From: Micromonospora sp. U21
Lineage (GTDB): Bacteria; Actinomycetota; Actinomycetes; Mycobacteriales; Micromonosporaceae
NCBI RefSeq assembly: GCF_018070045.1
Contig: NZ_JAGPYK010000006.1
Location: 124,001-188,000, forward strand
DNA length: 64,000 nucleotides
Direction of reading: 5' to 3'
The notes beneath the pieces are model-generated. The model was not told the origin of the DNA, did no database searches, and worked only from the letters and a program-made list of their open reading frames with translations. Position numbers and translations under genes: made by a program. Shown in pieces: positions 37,039 to 45,539 of the stretch (position 1 is its first letter; the number at the start of each line of letters is the position of its first letter).

Positions 37039-37569
37039 TCAGCCGGCCGCCGACGTGGGCGTGAGGTCCGTGCAGTGCTCCCACCGGTGCCACCACTGCC
37101 GCTCGGACGGCTCGCCGGAGGCGACGGCCAGCGCCTCGACCAGCTCGGCGAGGGACCGGGCCGCCGCTGCCTCCGGGGTCCGGACGAGCTCGCGAATCTG
37201 CGCGGTCCGCCGTCGCATCACCTCGCCCACGAGGCTTTTCCCGCTCTCTGTCAGGATCAGCCAGGAAACTCGCCGGTCCGTCGCGCCCTGGTGGCGAGCC
37301 ACCAGACCCCGGCGCTCCAGTCGATCGCAGGTCCGCGTCACGGTCGACGGGTGGACGTGCAGGGCGGCGGCGAGATCGACCGTCCGCACCGGCCCTCGCG
37401 ACGCGAGGACGACGATCGTCCGGTACTGGGACAGCGTGACTTCCACGTCCAGGGTCGCCAGAGTGTGAGCGGTGATGCCGACGAGGGCTCTGCTCAGTGC
37501 GGCCAGACCGTCTACGAGATCAGCGTCGGCGCCTGCGGGCACACCTGGGGGGTGCGCAGACAAGTCCAT
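37039..37569 (-). CDS. MarR-family transcriptional regulator
   Basis: A 176-residue winged-helix regulator. LSQYRTIVVLASRGPVRTVD leads into the DNA-binding helices LAAALHVHPSTVTRTCDRLE, and the wing is RRGLVARHQGATDRRVSWLI with the conserved DRR. Flanking helices form the dimer interface. It lies 525 bases upstream of the osmoprotectant operon in the same direction, but nothing proves it controls it. It starts at the ATG at 37569. Confidence 0.9.
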   Translation of the reverse strand: MDLSAHPPGVPAGADADLVDGLAALSRALVGITAHTLATLDVEVTLSQYRTIVVLASRGPVRTVDLAAALHVHPSTVTRTCDRLERRGLVARHQGATDRRVSWLILTESGKSLVGEVMRRRTAQIRELVRTPEAAAARSLAELVEALAVASGEPSERQWWHRWEHCTDLTPTSAAG

Positions 37570-37825
37570 ACGGCAATGATTGCATGTGTGCAGGAAACGA
37601 GGAGTTCAGACCCGTACGACGAGATTAACGGTCTCCACCCTGGAAGGGCGCCATGGCGCTGGCCCGTTGAGCAGCCCTTCTATCTGGGTCGCGGCAGCAC
37701 CTTAATCTGGCTCGCGGCATCACCCGGCGGTTCCACTCTGGTCCAGGGTGGCTGCCCAGGAGGGCTCAGTGATTCCGATAGGCCGGCTTGACGAGTAACC
37801 ACGATGGCTGGCCGGGTCGGACAGG
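37570..37825. other. Non-coding stretch upstream of the gene-tail cluster
   Basis: Contains the upstream region of the MarR gene and, on the minus strand around 37715-37800, an open end reading RPIGITEPSWAATLDQSG before a stop. This might be the tail of a lost gene, but I recognise no family. Confidence 0.3.
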
Positions 37826-37938
37826 GTCGTGCCGGCCGAGGTCCGGTGCCGGCCGTTGGCGCGTACCGAGATCGCCGAGATCGCCCGCGCGCACTCGGCA
37901 CCGGCCGGCGTGGCGCGACTGGCGGCGTTGGTCGGCCC
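37826..37938 (+). pseudogene. Detached 3' end of an XRE regulator gene
   Basis: The frame reads PAEVRCRPLARTEIAEIARA then HSAPAGVARLAALVGP. Aligned with the end of the XRE regulator at 24279-25433 (PAEVRCRPLARTVIAEVARG, HPAPAGVARLATLVGL) almost every residue agrees, and the DNA does too. The rest of the gene is absent and no stop closes it. Confidence 0.85.
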
Positions 37939-37986
37939 GTGGCACTGGCCGGCGCGATCCTGGTGAGCTTCGCGGTGGCCGGCGCA
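37939..37986 (+). pseudogene. Detached 3' end of a DUF6518 gene
   Basis: ALAGAILVSFAVAG here matches the C-terminal PLAGAILVSFAVAAG of the gene at 28901, in codons as well as residues. It is joined directly to the XRE tail, so two gene ends that lie about 4 kb apart in the 25-29 kb region are fused here. Confidence 0.75.
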
Positions 37987-38006
37987 ACCGTCTCGTCAGC
38001 CTGGCC

Positions 38007-38100
38007 GCAGCGTGACGTAGGCGAAGTCCTCCTCCGGCGGCAGGTATCGGGACACCTCGACGAAGCCGCACGCATCGGCGAACCGGAGACCGTCAGAATT
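38007..38100 (-). pseudogene. Acetyltransferase (GNAT) C-terminal fragment
   Basis: On the minus strand: SDGLRFADACGFVEVSRYLP then PEEDFAYVTLRP. This is the final strand-helix-strand of a GNAT acetyltransferase (F-x-E-V-x-R-Y at the end of the fold). No acetyl-CoA motif remains. A related tail lies at 39626-39740. Confidence 0.7.
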
Positions 38101-38367
38101 GGCCGCTCAGGTGATCGTCTCGATCCCTTCGGCCACCGCGCGATCGTGTGTCCGTTGTGGACGTATCTTCAGATTTGTCGGTGGTCACAGCGCGACCTGG
38201 TTTACCGCGACCCAGGTGGACGCTGTTCGACCGCACACGCCGCAGGTGTCTCAATAAACCAACTCGCCGACCAGTACGGCGTCCACCGTTCAGATCTGGT
38301 GCAAGGTCCGCTCCGCTGGTCGAATGGGGGACCCAGCTGGGACGTGACGATTTAAGGAGTTCAAGGC

Positions 38368-39099
38368 GTGGCAACAGATGCCCTCGACGGACCGGTTCCG
38401 GAAACAGCCGTACGTGGGCAGCGAGTCCTCGACCTCTTGGACAAGGCAATCGACGTCCAGAGCGTGTTGGTGCGCAAGAACATTGCCCGGGCCCGCCAGC
38501 GGAACCCGGAGGCGACACCGGCACAGGTGATCCGCAATCTGGAGCGGATGTACGTCAGCGCACTGACCGGAACGGGTGCTGCAGTTGGAGGAGCGGCAGC
38601 GGCGCCCGGCGTCGGCACCGGCATCGCACTGGCACTGTCGGCCGGCGAGGCACTCTCATCTCTTGAGCTGAGCGCCCTCTTCGCGCTCTCGATCGCCGAA
38701 GTCCACGGAGTCCCCATCGACGAGATCGAGCGCCGCCGAACGATCGTGATGGGAATCATGCTCGGCGGGTCCGGCTCCGCCACCATCACCAAGGTCGCCG
38801 AGCGCACGGGGCAACACTGGGGACGTCAGGTTGTCGCCAAGGTGCCTGCCGAGACGTTGCGTCAGATCAACAGGATCTTGGGGAGACACTTCATCACGAA
38901 GTACGGGACCAAGCAGGGAATCATCGTTCTCGGTCGAGCGGCGCCGTTCGGTATCGGCGCTGTGATTGGCGGTGGCGCCAACGCTGCCCTCGCCACGCTG
39001 GCTGTGCGGGCCGGTCGTCGCGCATTTGGCCCACCCCCGACGTCGTGGCCAGGGAACACGCCCAGCACACCGCCACCGTCCGAGGACTCGCATGGCTGA
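38368..39099 (+). CDS. EcsC-like protein of unknown function
   Basis: A 243-residue protein. After a helical N-terminus (LLDKAIDVQSVLVRKNIARA) comes a glycine/alanine-rich region GTGAAVGGAAAAPGVGTGIA that looks membrane-associated, then helices with IAEVHGVPIDEIERRRTIVM and a conserved-looking INRILGRHFITKYGTKQGII, and a last hydrophobic segment GIGAVIGGGANAALATLAVR. The layout resembles EcsC-family proteins, whose role is unclear. The GTG at 38368 follows AAGGAG. The last codons recur in the duplicated segment at 29525. Confidence 0.7.
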   Translation: MATDALDGPVPETAVRGQRVLDLLDKAIDVQSVLVRKNIARARQRNPEATPAQVIRNLERMYVSALTGTGAAVGGAAAAPGVGTGIALALSAGEALSSLELSALFALSIAEVHGVPIDEIERRRTIVMGIMLGGSGSATITKVAERTGQHWGRQVVAKVPAETLRQINRILGRHFITKYGTKQGIIVLGRAAPFGIGAVIGGGANAALATLAVRAGRRAFGPPPTSWPGNTPSTPPPSEDSHG

Positions 39100-39182
39100 C
39101 CCTCGGTGCACTGACCGGGCCCCGTCTACCCGCTCCCACCAGCGGAATATCGAACGGCGGCTGCTGCACTAGAGTCGGCGGT

Positions 39183-39626
39183 ATGCGGATCCGGATCGAC
39201 GGCAGCGACCTCCCGGGGCGGCGCGCCGGTGCGGAAGCCGACGCGCTGCGGCTCGGCAACGTGCACGTCGGGGTCCAGCGCAAGGCCGAGGTCGTCGATC
39301 AGGTGCCGGCCGACGCGGCGACGGCGACCTGGTGCTTCGAGGTGTCCAGCCGGGAGATCGACGGGATGCTGGACGTCGGCGGACCGTGGGTGCACGGGCG
39401 CCCCGGAGCACGATTCCTGTATCTGAGCTGGGGCGCGGTGACCGAAGACGGCTTCGCGATGTTCAGACGGGCGAAGTTGATGTTCACCGACATCCCGACC
39501 GAGCTGCTGCGCGCCGCACACGAGGGCAGCGGGATCCTGGTCGGCCGAGTCGGGTTGACCGACGCCGCAGGCGGGCCGCTGTGCGCTCGGGTGCGCCCTC
39601 CCGCCATTGCCTGGTCGGTGGAGTGA
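39183..39626 (+). CDS. DUF5990-family protein
   Basis: A 147-residue protein beginning MRIRIDGSDLPGRRAG, the usual opening of DUF5990 proteins, with NVHVGVQRKAEVVDQVPADA and VHGRPGARFLYLSWG in the middle and FRRAKLMFTDIPTELLRAA later. The pattern suggests a beta-sandwich that binds a partner or ligand; no activity is known to me. Upstream sequence and the first 45 codons exist in a broken second copy at 29525-29779. Confidence 0.78.
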   Translation: MRIRIDGSDLPGRRAGAEADALRLGNVHVGVQRKAEVVDQVPADAATATWCFEVSSREIDGMLDVGGPWVHGRPGARFLYLSWGAVTEDGFAMFRRAKLMFTDIPTELLRAAHEGSGILVGRVGLTDAAGGPLCARVRPPAIAWSVE

Positions 39627-39740
39627 CGTACGGGCTCCTTGCCCCCGGCGGCAGGTACCGGTCGACCTCGGCGTAGCCATGCGACTCGACGAAGCGCACG
39701 CCGTCGACATCCGGCTCAGTGAGCGGAAGTGATCGCAAGC
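39626..39740 (-). pseudogene. Second acetyltransferase C-terminal fragment
   Basis: The minus strand reads DVDGVRFVESHGYAEVDRYL then PPGARSPYVT, related to the fragment at 38007 (DGLRF.., FVEVSRYLPP.., YVTLR). It is convergent with the DUF5990 gene. Thus both GNAT tails lie within 1.7 kb on either side of the EcsC-like and DUF5990 genes, in the same orientation. Confidence 0.65.
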
Positions 39741-39960
39741 GTCTCCCCACGTACGGGGAAGCGACTCCCTCGGTGCGGGGATTCGCCCGCCATGCCGTTC
39801 GGGCAGGGTGATCTCGGATGTGCCGACGTTCACCACCGATACGGAGAAACCACCGTGATCCGAACGCCACGTGTGCAGACCATTTCCGACACGACGTCTG
39901 GTGCGCCTCGTACGCCACCAGCGTCGCCATGGGCGCGCCGAGCCGGTCACGTGGCGTAGA
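39741..39960. other. Intergenic remainder
   Basis: No gene is supported. A single hairpin TCCCCACGTACGGGGA lies near 39750. The stretch ends in a TAG at 39958 that cuts off the following membrane-protein remnant. Confidence 0.4.
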
Positions 39961-40463
39961 TCGCCCCCGTACTGGGATTCATCCCGCTGCACATTCCATG
40001 GATCCTCGGTATCCCGATGTTCGCCAATCCCGATCCGTTCCACGAGTGGTACCACGGTCGCGGGCCCGGCGTCGGCGATCATCCGGTCGACGGTTTCCTG
40101 GGCATGCCGGCCGGCGCGTTCTATCTGGGCCTCCTGTGCGTCCTCGCCGGGCTCGGCGGAGTCTTGGCGCTTGGACTCATCAGTGACTGGGGAATCACCT
40201 TCCCCCGGTGGGTGCCGTGGCCGCGCGGACGTCGAGTGCCACCGTGGTTGCCGTTGACGCCAACGGTGGTGGGATCCGCCGTGATGATCGGCTATTCGGC
40301 GACCCTGCCCTGGCAGTTCGCGGCCGAGCTGTCCCGGTCCAGCCCGCAGGACATCTTCACCCCGACGGGCGTGCTGATCGGCCTCCCGCTACTTCTGGCC
40401 TGGACGGTCGCGTTGCCTCTGGCCGGTTGGTCCTACTACCGCCGCACCCGTCTGCCGCGCTGA
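39961..40463 (+). pseudogene. 5'-truncated membrane protein
   Basis: After TAG at 39958 the frame runs IAPVLGFIPLHIPWILGIPM and on to TRLPR-stop, with four hydrophobic helices and WGITFPRWVPWPRGRRVPPW between two of them. This W-G-x-x-x-P-x-W-V-P motif also occurs in the frameshifted gene at 41415 (WGEIWPGWVPLL), so both belong to one family of eight-helix membrane proteins, and here only the second half is left. An internal ATG at 40017 could still express a 148-residue product, but its binding site is poor. Confidence 0.6.
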
Positions 40464-40478
40464 CAAGGTGCGGAACGC

Positions 40479-40510
40479 GTCGGGGGCCGGGCTGGCGGCC
40501 GGCGCCCGAC
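40479..40510 (+). terminator. GC-rich hairpin
   Basis: GTCGGGGGCCGG and CCGGCGCCCGAC pair with one mismatch around an eight-base loop, 15 bases after the truncated membrane-protein gene. Confidence 0.6.
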
Positions 40511-40535
40511 GAACCCGGCTACAGACCTTGAACGG

Positions 40536-40604
40536 TCAGGTTGTGTTGGGTTCGAGGGTCAGTCCGCTGTGAGCGAGGAAGTCGTCGAGTAGGGCGGTGG
40601 GGTA
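40536..40604 (-). pseudogene. Possible transposase tail
   Basis: On the minus strand YPTALLDDFLAHSGLTLEPN and a stop. It has the look of the C-terminal end of a transposase, and no gene precedes it. The assignment is a guess from style and is weak. Confidence 0.25.
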
Positions 40605-40655
40605 TTGGATCCGACACGATCGAAACGGCATCACCGCGTAGGCACACTTGCGGGC

Positions 40656-41408
40656 ATGGTCGACTGGTATGCGCAGGCCGACGCGGGTGGTGACGTCATC
40701 CGGATCTCGGAACCGCACGTCAACGAACTGGTGTCGGCGAACTTCTGGTGGTTGCGCGGCAACGATCGTGACATCGTGGTCGACGCCGGGCTCGGTGTCG
40801 TCGCCTTGCGGGATGCGATTCCGGGCCTGTTCGAGCGCGATCCGATGGTCCTGCTCACCCACGCGCACCTGGATCATGTCGGTGGGGCAGCTGAGTTCGC
40901 TGACCGGGCCGCCCACCCCGCCGAGGCGGAGCTCTTGGCGGCGGGTGTACCGGCGAGCCTGTACGGCGCGGAGCTCTACGACAGAGTCGGGATCGACGCG
41001 GCGGGAGAACCCGTCCCGGAGCTCATGATCGACGTCCTGCCCGGTCCCGGCTACGACCCGGCCACCTACCGCGTCGAACCCATGACCCTGAACCGCACGC
41101 TCGACGACGGTGACCGCATCGACCTGGGCGGGCGCGGGCGAGTGCTGACTGTGCTGCACCTTCCCGGCCACACACCGGGAAGCATCGCCCTGCTGGAGGA
41201 GCGCACCGGGACCCTGTACTCCGGCGACATCGTCTACGAGGGTGCCTTGATCGACAACCTGCCGAACTCCGACGTGGCGGCCTACCGGCGAAGCATGGAG
41301 TTCCTCACCGACCTCGACGTGTCCGTCGTGCATCCCGGCCACGGGCACAGCTTCGACAGGACCCGCCTTCGCCAGTTGGCCGACGCCTACCTGCGCAGGA
41401 AAGCTTAG
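40656..41408 (+). CDS. MBL-fold metallo-hydrolase
   Basis: A 250-residue metallo-beta-lactamase-fold hydrolase. THAHLDHVGG (68-77) gives the HxHxDH zinc site; LHLPGHTPGS supplies the next histidine, YSGDIVYEG the bridging aspartate and VVHPGHGHSF the last histidine, so all ligands are present. The substrate could be a thioester, lactone or glutathione adduct. The ATG at 40656 has no clear binding site and may be read from a leaderless transcript. It is convergent with the frameshifted membrane gene, six bases apart. Confidence 0.88.
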   Translation: MVDWYAQADAGGDVIRISEPHVNELVSANFWWLRGNDRDIVVDAGLGVVALRDAIPGLFERDPMVLLTHAHLDHVGGAAEFADRAAHPAEAELLAAGVPASLYGAELYDRVGIDAAGEPVPELMIDVLPGPGYDPATYRVEPMTLNRTLDDGDRIDLGGRGRVLTVLHLPGHTPGSIALLEERTGTLYSGDIVYEGALIDNLPNSDVAAYRRSMEFLTDLDVSVVHPGHGHSFDRTRLRQLADAYLRRKA

Positions 41409-41414
41409 GGGACG

Positions 41415-42346
41415 TCACCGGCCGCAGGCCCCGCACGCGTGGCGGGTGCGCAGGTGGTAGTCGCTTGACGCCGCGACGAGCCCGAGCCCGAGGGTGCAGT
41501 ACGCCGACATCGCCACCCAGAGAAACGTGTCGGAGAACTGGCTGACCGATCCCGACATCAACTGCACCATCCCCATGCCGAAGTAGGCGACGACGCCCGC
41601 CCCGAGCCCGAAGCCGGGCACCAGCAACAGCAGACGAGGGATCGTGCGGCCGGCGAGCAGCGGCACCCAGCCCGGCCAGATCTCGCCCCAGCGGTGCACC
41701 AGTGCCAACGGCAACAGCACCCCAGCCAGCACCAGGCCGATCTCCAACCCGATCACGGAGGCGTCCTGCGTGAGGCCGTCGAAACCCACCACGATCTGGG
41801 CCACGAAGCGGCTGACGAGGCCGGCTACCGCGGCGTACGCGGCCCAGCCCACCGCGCGGGTGCTGAGCGCCGCGAACCCGGTCGGCCCGCCCGGCAGCAG
41901 TCCGGACAGTCGCCCCGGGTGCGCCGCTGATAGCGGGCGGTGGCCAGACCGAGCAGGACCGCTCCGGTGACACAACCGAGCCGGCTGGCGAACGCGACCG
42001 GGTCGAAGTACGGGCCGACCGTGAACAGCAGGAAGCCCACCAACTCCGGCAGAAGAATCGCGGCTGCCGCGATCAGTGCTCCGGCGACCGTCCAGGCGAA
42101 CCCCGCGAGCGCCGGCCGCCACGTCGTCACCCGGTCCAGAGCAACCGCCAGAACACCCGCGGCCACGCACAACGCCACCGACCGCCAGCCGGTGAAACCG
42201 AGCAGGTCAGACCCGAACCGCCCGAACTCCGGAGCCTCGCCAACGGTCCACGCCAGACGTGCGCCCCCGTATGCCACGGCCCAGCCGAGCACTGCGTACG
42301 TCAGAGCGTGGCCGCTCCTGCGAGCGATCGATGCCGATGTCGTCAT
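41415..42346 (-). pseudogene. Frameshifted eight-helix membrane protein
   Basis: The ATG at 42346 (GGAAGG upstream) starts MTTSASIARRSGHALTYAVL with four helices and TARYQRRTRGDCPDC. Near 41890-41930 the coding frame changes, and the other frame continues with AVGWAAYAAVAGLVSRFVAQ, WGEIWPGWVPLL and ends YHLRTRHACGACGR. In related proteins the two halves are one chain with a CxxCxR tail, so a single indel has split it. A sequencing error is the alternative to a real lesion. The truncated copy at 39961 is related. Confidence 0.75.
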
Positions 42347-42434
42347 GCATCGATCCTTCCGGCGCCCCGGCGCGGGCGACCCCCGCCGACAGGGGAAGAC
42401 GCTCCCTCGCAGGAGGGACCACGTCCGAGGCCGG

Positions 42435-42809
42435 CTACAGGTACGGCCGCGTGACGATCTCGATGGCGAGCCCGGCCGGGTCGAAGAAGTAGAACCCGTG
42501 CCCGCCGTGCTCGGTGTTGGTCTCACCCTCGCGCTGCATCTGCGGGTCGGCCCAGTACGTGATGCCGCGCTCCTCGATGCGCGCCAGGCACCGCGCGAAC
42601 AGCTCGTCGTCGACGAGGAACGCGTAGTGCTGCATCTGGATGTCCACCGGCGGCTCGGCGAACTGGAGCAGCACACCGTCGTCGAGCAGGACGTTGGCGA
42701 ACGGCCCCCACGATGGTGCCTCCGGCAGCTCGAACAGCTCCCGGTAGAACGCGGCCGACGCGTTCCTGTCCTTCGTGGCGATGATGGTGTGGTTGAACGT
42801 GACTGCCAT
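42435..42809 (-). CDS. VOC-family (glyoxalase-like) protein
   Basis: A 124-residue protein opening MAVTFNHTIIATKDRNASAA, with the first metal ligand in FNHT, then HYAFLVDDELFARCLARIEE in the middle and HGFYFFDPAGLAIEIVTRPY at the end with the terminal glutamate ligand. It belongs to the vicinal oxygen chelate superfamily; the HGxxxxxFxDPxG-E pattern is like fosfomycin/glyoxalase relatives. The ATG at 42809 has GAAGACGG upstream. Confidence 0.88.
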   Translation of the reverse strand: MAVTFNHTIIATKDRNASAAFYRELFELPEAPSWGPFANVLLDDGVLLQFAEPPVDIQMQHYAFLVDDELFARCLARIEERGITYWADPQMQREGETNTEHGGHGFYFFDPAGLAIEIVTRPYL

Positions 42810-43074
42810 GCGTACCGTCTTCCCGGTAGATCCGAAGACCCGATCGGAAGCCCGCGGCGTCCACCAACCGCACCGATGACAAAGCCCCGACGGCACCGAC
42901 GCCCCGGACTCCGCGCGAGACACACGTACGTCGTGTTGATCTCGGCGTGGCGGCTGAAGTAGCCACAACCTCCGGGGGGTAGGCCCATCTGGGGCGCGCC
43001 GGAACGCTATCACGGCCGGTGCTCATCACGGCCGCCTGCAAGGCGGCCGGAGTCAGCGTCAACTTCTGACCGTC
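42810..43074. other. Intergenic region with short unknown tail
   Basis: No gene is supported between the VOC gene and the XRE tail. On the plus strand ITAACKAAGVSVNF and a stop (to about 43067) look like the end of a lost gene. Confidence 0.35.
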
Positions 43075-43137
43075 GTTGCCCACCCGACGCCGACCGGCGT
43101 GGCGTCCCTCGCCCCGCTGGTCGGCGTCGACGGTTGA
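43075..43137 (+). pseudogene. Second detached XRE-regulator 3' end
   Basis: VAHPTPTGVASLAPLVGVDG and a stop. It parallels the end of the regulator at 24279 (VARGHPAPAGVARLATLVGL). More diverged than the copy at 37826. Confidence 0.55.
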
Positions 43138-43147
43138 GGCGCGCGGA

Positions 43148-44206
43148 TCACTCGAAGAACTTGATACTGAACCCGGTGTCGGTCGTCGGGCCGGGCACGT
43201 TGGCGCGGCGGTAGGTGGTGTTCCCCCACCAGCAGAAGGTGCCGGTGTACCAGTAGCGGTTCGCCCAGGAGTACGGGGTGCCCTTGGGCACGGCGTGGAA
43301 CATCAGCGGGAACCTCGGCCCGGCGGGCGGGCTCGTGGCGATGTCGCCGTTGAGCAGCACGAAGCTGTGGTGGCCGGGGCCGTCGACGTGCAGGGTGGGG
43401 TCCCAGCCGGCCATCATGGTGGCCCGGTTCGAGCCGAACAGGCAGCCGTTCGACTTGTACCAGTCCCAGACGTACGTCGGGTCGCCACCGGCGCGCAGTC
43501 GCAGGTCGGCGAGGCAGTACTGGTTGCTCCAGCTGCCGTTGGCGGAGTAGACGATGTGCAGCTGCCCGTTCGGGTCCCGAATCGCCTCGGGGGCCTCGTT
43601 GATGTACGGGTTGCCGACGACGCGTTCCCAGCTCTCCCGTGGCTGCGAGATGATGAACCGGTTGCCCGTCGGGGTGAGCGGGTCGCTCATGCGGCTGAGG
43701 TAGATGTTCTGTTCGACGTTGGTGTCGCCGGCCCACCCCGACCAGACGAACCACCGCTGCCCGTTGAAGGTGAACAGGCTGCCGTCGATGGCCCACTTGC
43801 CGCCGGGCAGCGCGAGCTGCCGCTCGGCCGTGTAGCCGCTCGCCGGTGCCGTCGAGCTGATCGCGTACATCCGGTGTGCGGGGCCGCGCCCGGCCGAGAA
43901 GTAGATGTAGTAGCGGCCGCCGTCGGTGATGATCTCCGGGGCCCAGACCTCGCCCAGGTTGCGGGTGTCCGACCAGACCTGCCGCGCCGGAGCGGCGGCC
44001 AGCCCGTCGGTCGACAGTGCCTGGCGCACGGCGATCCCGCCGTTGAGCGACTGGACGGAGATGTAGGTGCCGCCGACGCGGATCACGCTCGGATCGGCGG
44101 CCCGCAGGGTGGTCTGCCCGGCCGCCGCCGGCCCGGCACCGATGGCGGACAGGCCGGCGGCGAGCACGGCGGTCAGTACGACGGAGAGGAGTCTGGTGTT
44201 CACGGT
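43148..44206 (-). CDS. Secreted GH43-like glycoside hydrolase
   Basis: A 352-residue exported protein. The signal peptide runs to about AGPAAAG (residue 28). The mature protein starts with LRAADPSVIRVGGTYISVQS, the DPS aspartate being the general base of GH43-type five-bladed propellers. EVWAPEIITDGGRYYIYFS and KWAIDGSLFTFNGQRWFVWS follow, then NEAPEAIRDPNGQLHIVYSA, where the glutamate is the probable acid. It may release arabinose or xylose from plant polysaccharides. The GTG at 44206 has AAGGGA upstream. Neighbouring genes do not form a polysaccharide locus. Confidence 0.82.
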   Translation of the reverse strand, partial: TVNTRLLSVVLTAVLAAGLSAIGAGPAAAGQTTLRAADPSVIRVGGTYISVQSLNGGIAVRQALSTDGLAAAPARQVWSDTRNLGEVWAPEIITDGGRYYIYFSAGRGPAHRMYAISSTAPASGYTAERQLALPGGKWAIDGSLFTFNGQRWFVWSGWAGDTNVEQNIYLSRMSDPLTPTGNRFIISQPRESWERVVGNPYINEAPEAIRDPNGQLHIVYSANGSWSNQYCLADLRLRAGGDPTYVWDWYKSNGCLFGSNRATMMAGWDPTLHVDGPGHHSFVLLNGDIATSPPAGPRFPLMFHAVPKGTPYSWANRYWYTGTFCWWGNTTYRRANVPGPTTDTGFSIKFFE

Positions 44207-44330
44207 GGTGGTTCCCTTCTCGACGCGCGTCGCCGGGCGTGGCATCGCTCGCATCGATGGGCGTCGAGCTTCTGTGTAGAGCCCCGATGAGGAGACTGTC
44301 AATGGATTGCTGCCATACGGCCGCATCCGT

Positions 44331-45539
44331 TCAGGGCGCGAGCGTGAAACGGGTCCAGGTGGTCGCGTCCGTGGTGACCAGGAGATGGTCCGGCTCGCCG
44401 GTTGATCCGTCATCCGGGCCGAAGAGCCAGGCGTACCCGGGGGCGACGCTGAGCGCGCCGACGACCGGGCCGTACTCCCGGGCGACCGTGAAGTGCCGCC
44501 CGTCGTCTCGGCTGACCAGGAGCCGCGCGAGGCGGTTGGGCTCCGTGCCTGCTCCCGCTGTGATCGCCAGCAGAGATCCGTCGGACCCGACCGTGAGGTC
44601 CCAGTGCGCCTGCGTGGGCAGGTCCGCGCCGGTGTCCGTCCAGGTCTCCCCACCGTCCGTCGTTCTCAGCAGCCGCATCGAGCCGCCTTCCGTCGACGGC
44701 CAGGCCATCAGGTACCCCTTTCGGTCGTCGAGCCCGACCACCGCCGCCACGCTCGCGTCGGTCCCCACCTCCCAGGTGGTCCAGGTCGCGCCCCGGTCGG
44801 AGCTGCGGGCGACGGTCGCTCCCGAGGGGCTCGGCATCTGGTACGTCGCCCAGATCGTCCCGTCGGGGCTGGGGTAGAGGCTGAAGAGCGGACGCCACGA
44901 CGGCGCCTTGCTGCTCAGCCGGTACACGGTTCCGCTCGACGGATCCACGGCCAGCGGCTCCTGCTGGGCGCCACAGCCGAACCCGCAGAAGACCGGTCGG
45001 GCCGTCGCCGGGAACGTGGGAACCGCCACGATCGCCTCGTTCCCGTCCCGCCAGGTCCGGCCGTAGTCGGTGGAGAGGCGGGGTAGTCCGGCGTCGCTGA
45101 CCAGGTAGGACCGGTCGCTGAGAACGGAGAACTCGAGGCCGCCCACCGTCGGCGTGGGGTTGGCCTCGCATCTGGTGCCCTGGAACCGGGCCGTGTCCCC
45201 GTCCGACCAGCTCCGGCCCCGGTCGTCGGTGAACGCGAAGCGCAGGACGCAGCCCTCCCGCCGTACGTCGACGCCCGAGTCCGGACCGGTCAGCGTGAAG
45301 TCGCTGGAGTGGTCGGGGCGGGGTGACGGCTCAAGCGGCGCCACCGGGTGCGCCCGGTCCGGCCCGGACACCAGCGGTACGGCGGTCACGCCGGCCAGCG
45401 CGACCAGGGCGGTCGCCACGATCGCCACGGACCGGCGCCGGCGCGACCGGGCGGTGGACCGCAGCTCGCCCAGGGGCGGCTGCCGGACGGCCTCGGCGAT
45501 GGCCTCCACGTCGAACCCGGAGAACTCACGATCGGGCAT
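44331..45539 (-). CDS. Membrane-anchored beta-propeller protein, likely anti-sigma partner
   Basis: A 402-residue protein: about 37 cytoplasmic residues (REFSGFDVEAIAEAVRQPPL, then basic), one membrane helix (SVAIVATALVALAGVTAVPL), and an outer domain of about 330 residues with repeated Asp-box-like words (TDDRGRSWSDGD, STDYGRTWRDG, SSDRGATWTTW, TTDGGETWTDT, SRDDGRHF). These mark a BNR/sialidase-type propeller. Its gene overlaps the ECF sigma factor by 14 bases. The cytoplasmic part is short for a normal anti-sigma domain, so the partnership is inferred from position. Confidence 0.8.
   Translation of the reverse strand: MPDREFSGFDVEAIAEAVRQPPLGELRSTARSRRRRSVAIVATALVALAGVTAVPLVSGPDRAHPVAPLEPSPRPDHSSDFTLTGPDSGVDVRREGCVLRFAFTDDRGRSWSDGDTARFQGTRCEANPTPTVGGLEFSVLSDRSYLVSDAGLPRLSTDYGRTWRDGNEAIVAVPTFPATARPVFCGFGCGAQQEPLAVDPSSGTVYRLSSKAPSWRPLFSLYPSPDGTIWATYQMPSPSGATVARSSDRGATWTTWEVGTDASVAAVVGLDDRKGYLMAWPSTEGGSMRLLRTTDGGETWTDTGADLPTQAHWDLTVGSDGSLLAITAGAGTEPNRLARLLVSRDDGRHFTVAREYGPVVGALSVAPGYAWLFGPDDGSTGEPDHLLVTTDATTWTRFTLAP

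Noticed and set aside
36410..37468. Plus-strand frame over the osmoprotectant/MarR spacer
   Set aside because: It runs antisense through MarR and the permease and has Ser/Arg-rich shadow composition.
39735..39790. CRISPR-like unit GTCTCCCCACGTACGGGGA and a second CGGTGCGGGGATTCG
   Set aside because: The hairpin core resembles type I-E repeats, but there is only one good unit, no regular spacing and no cas genes.
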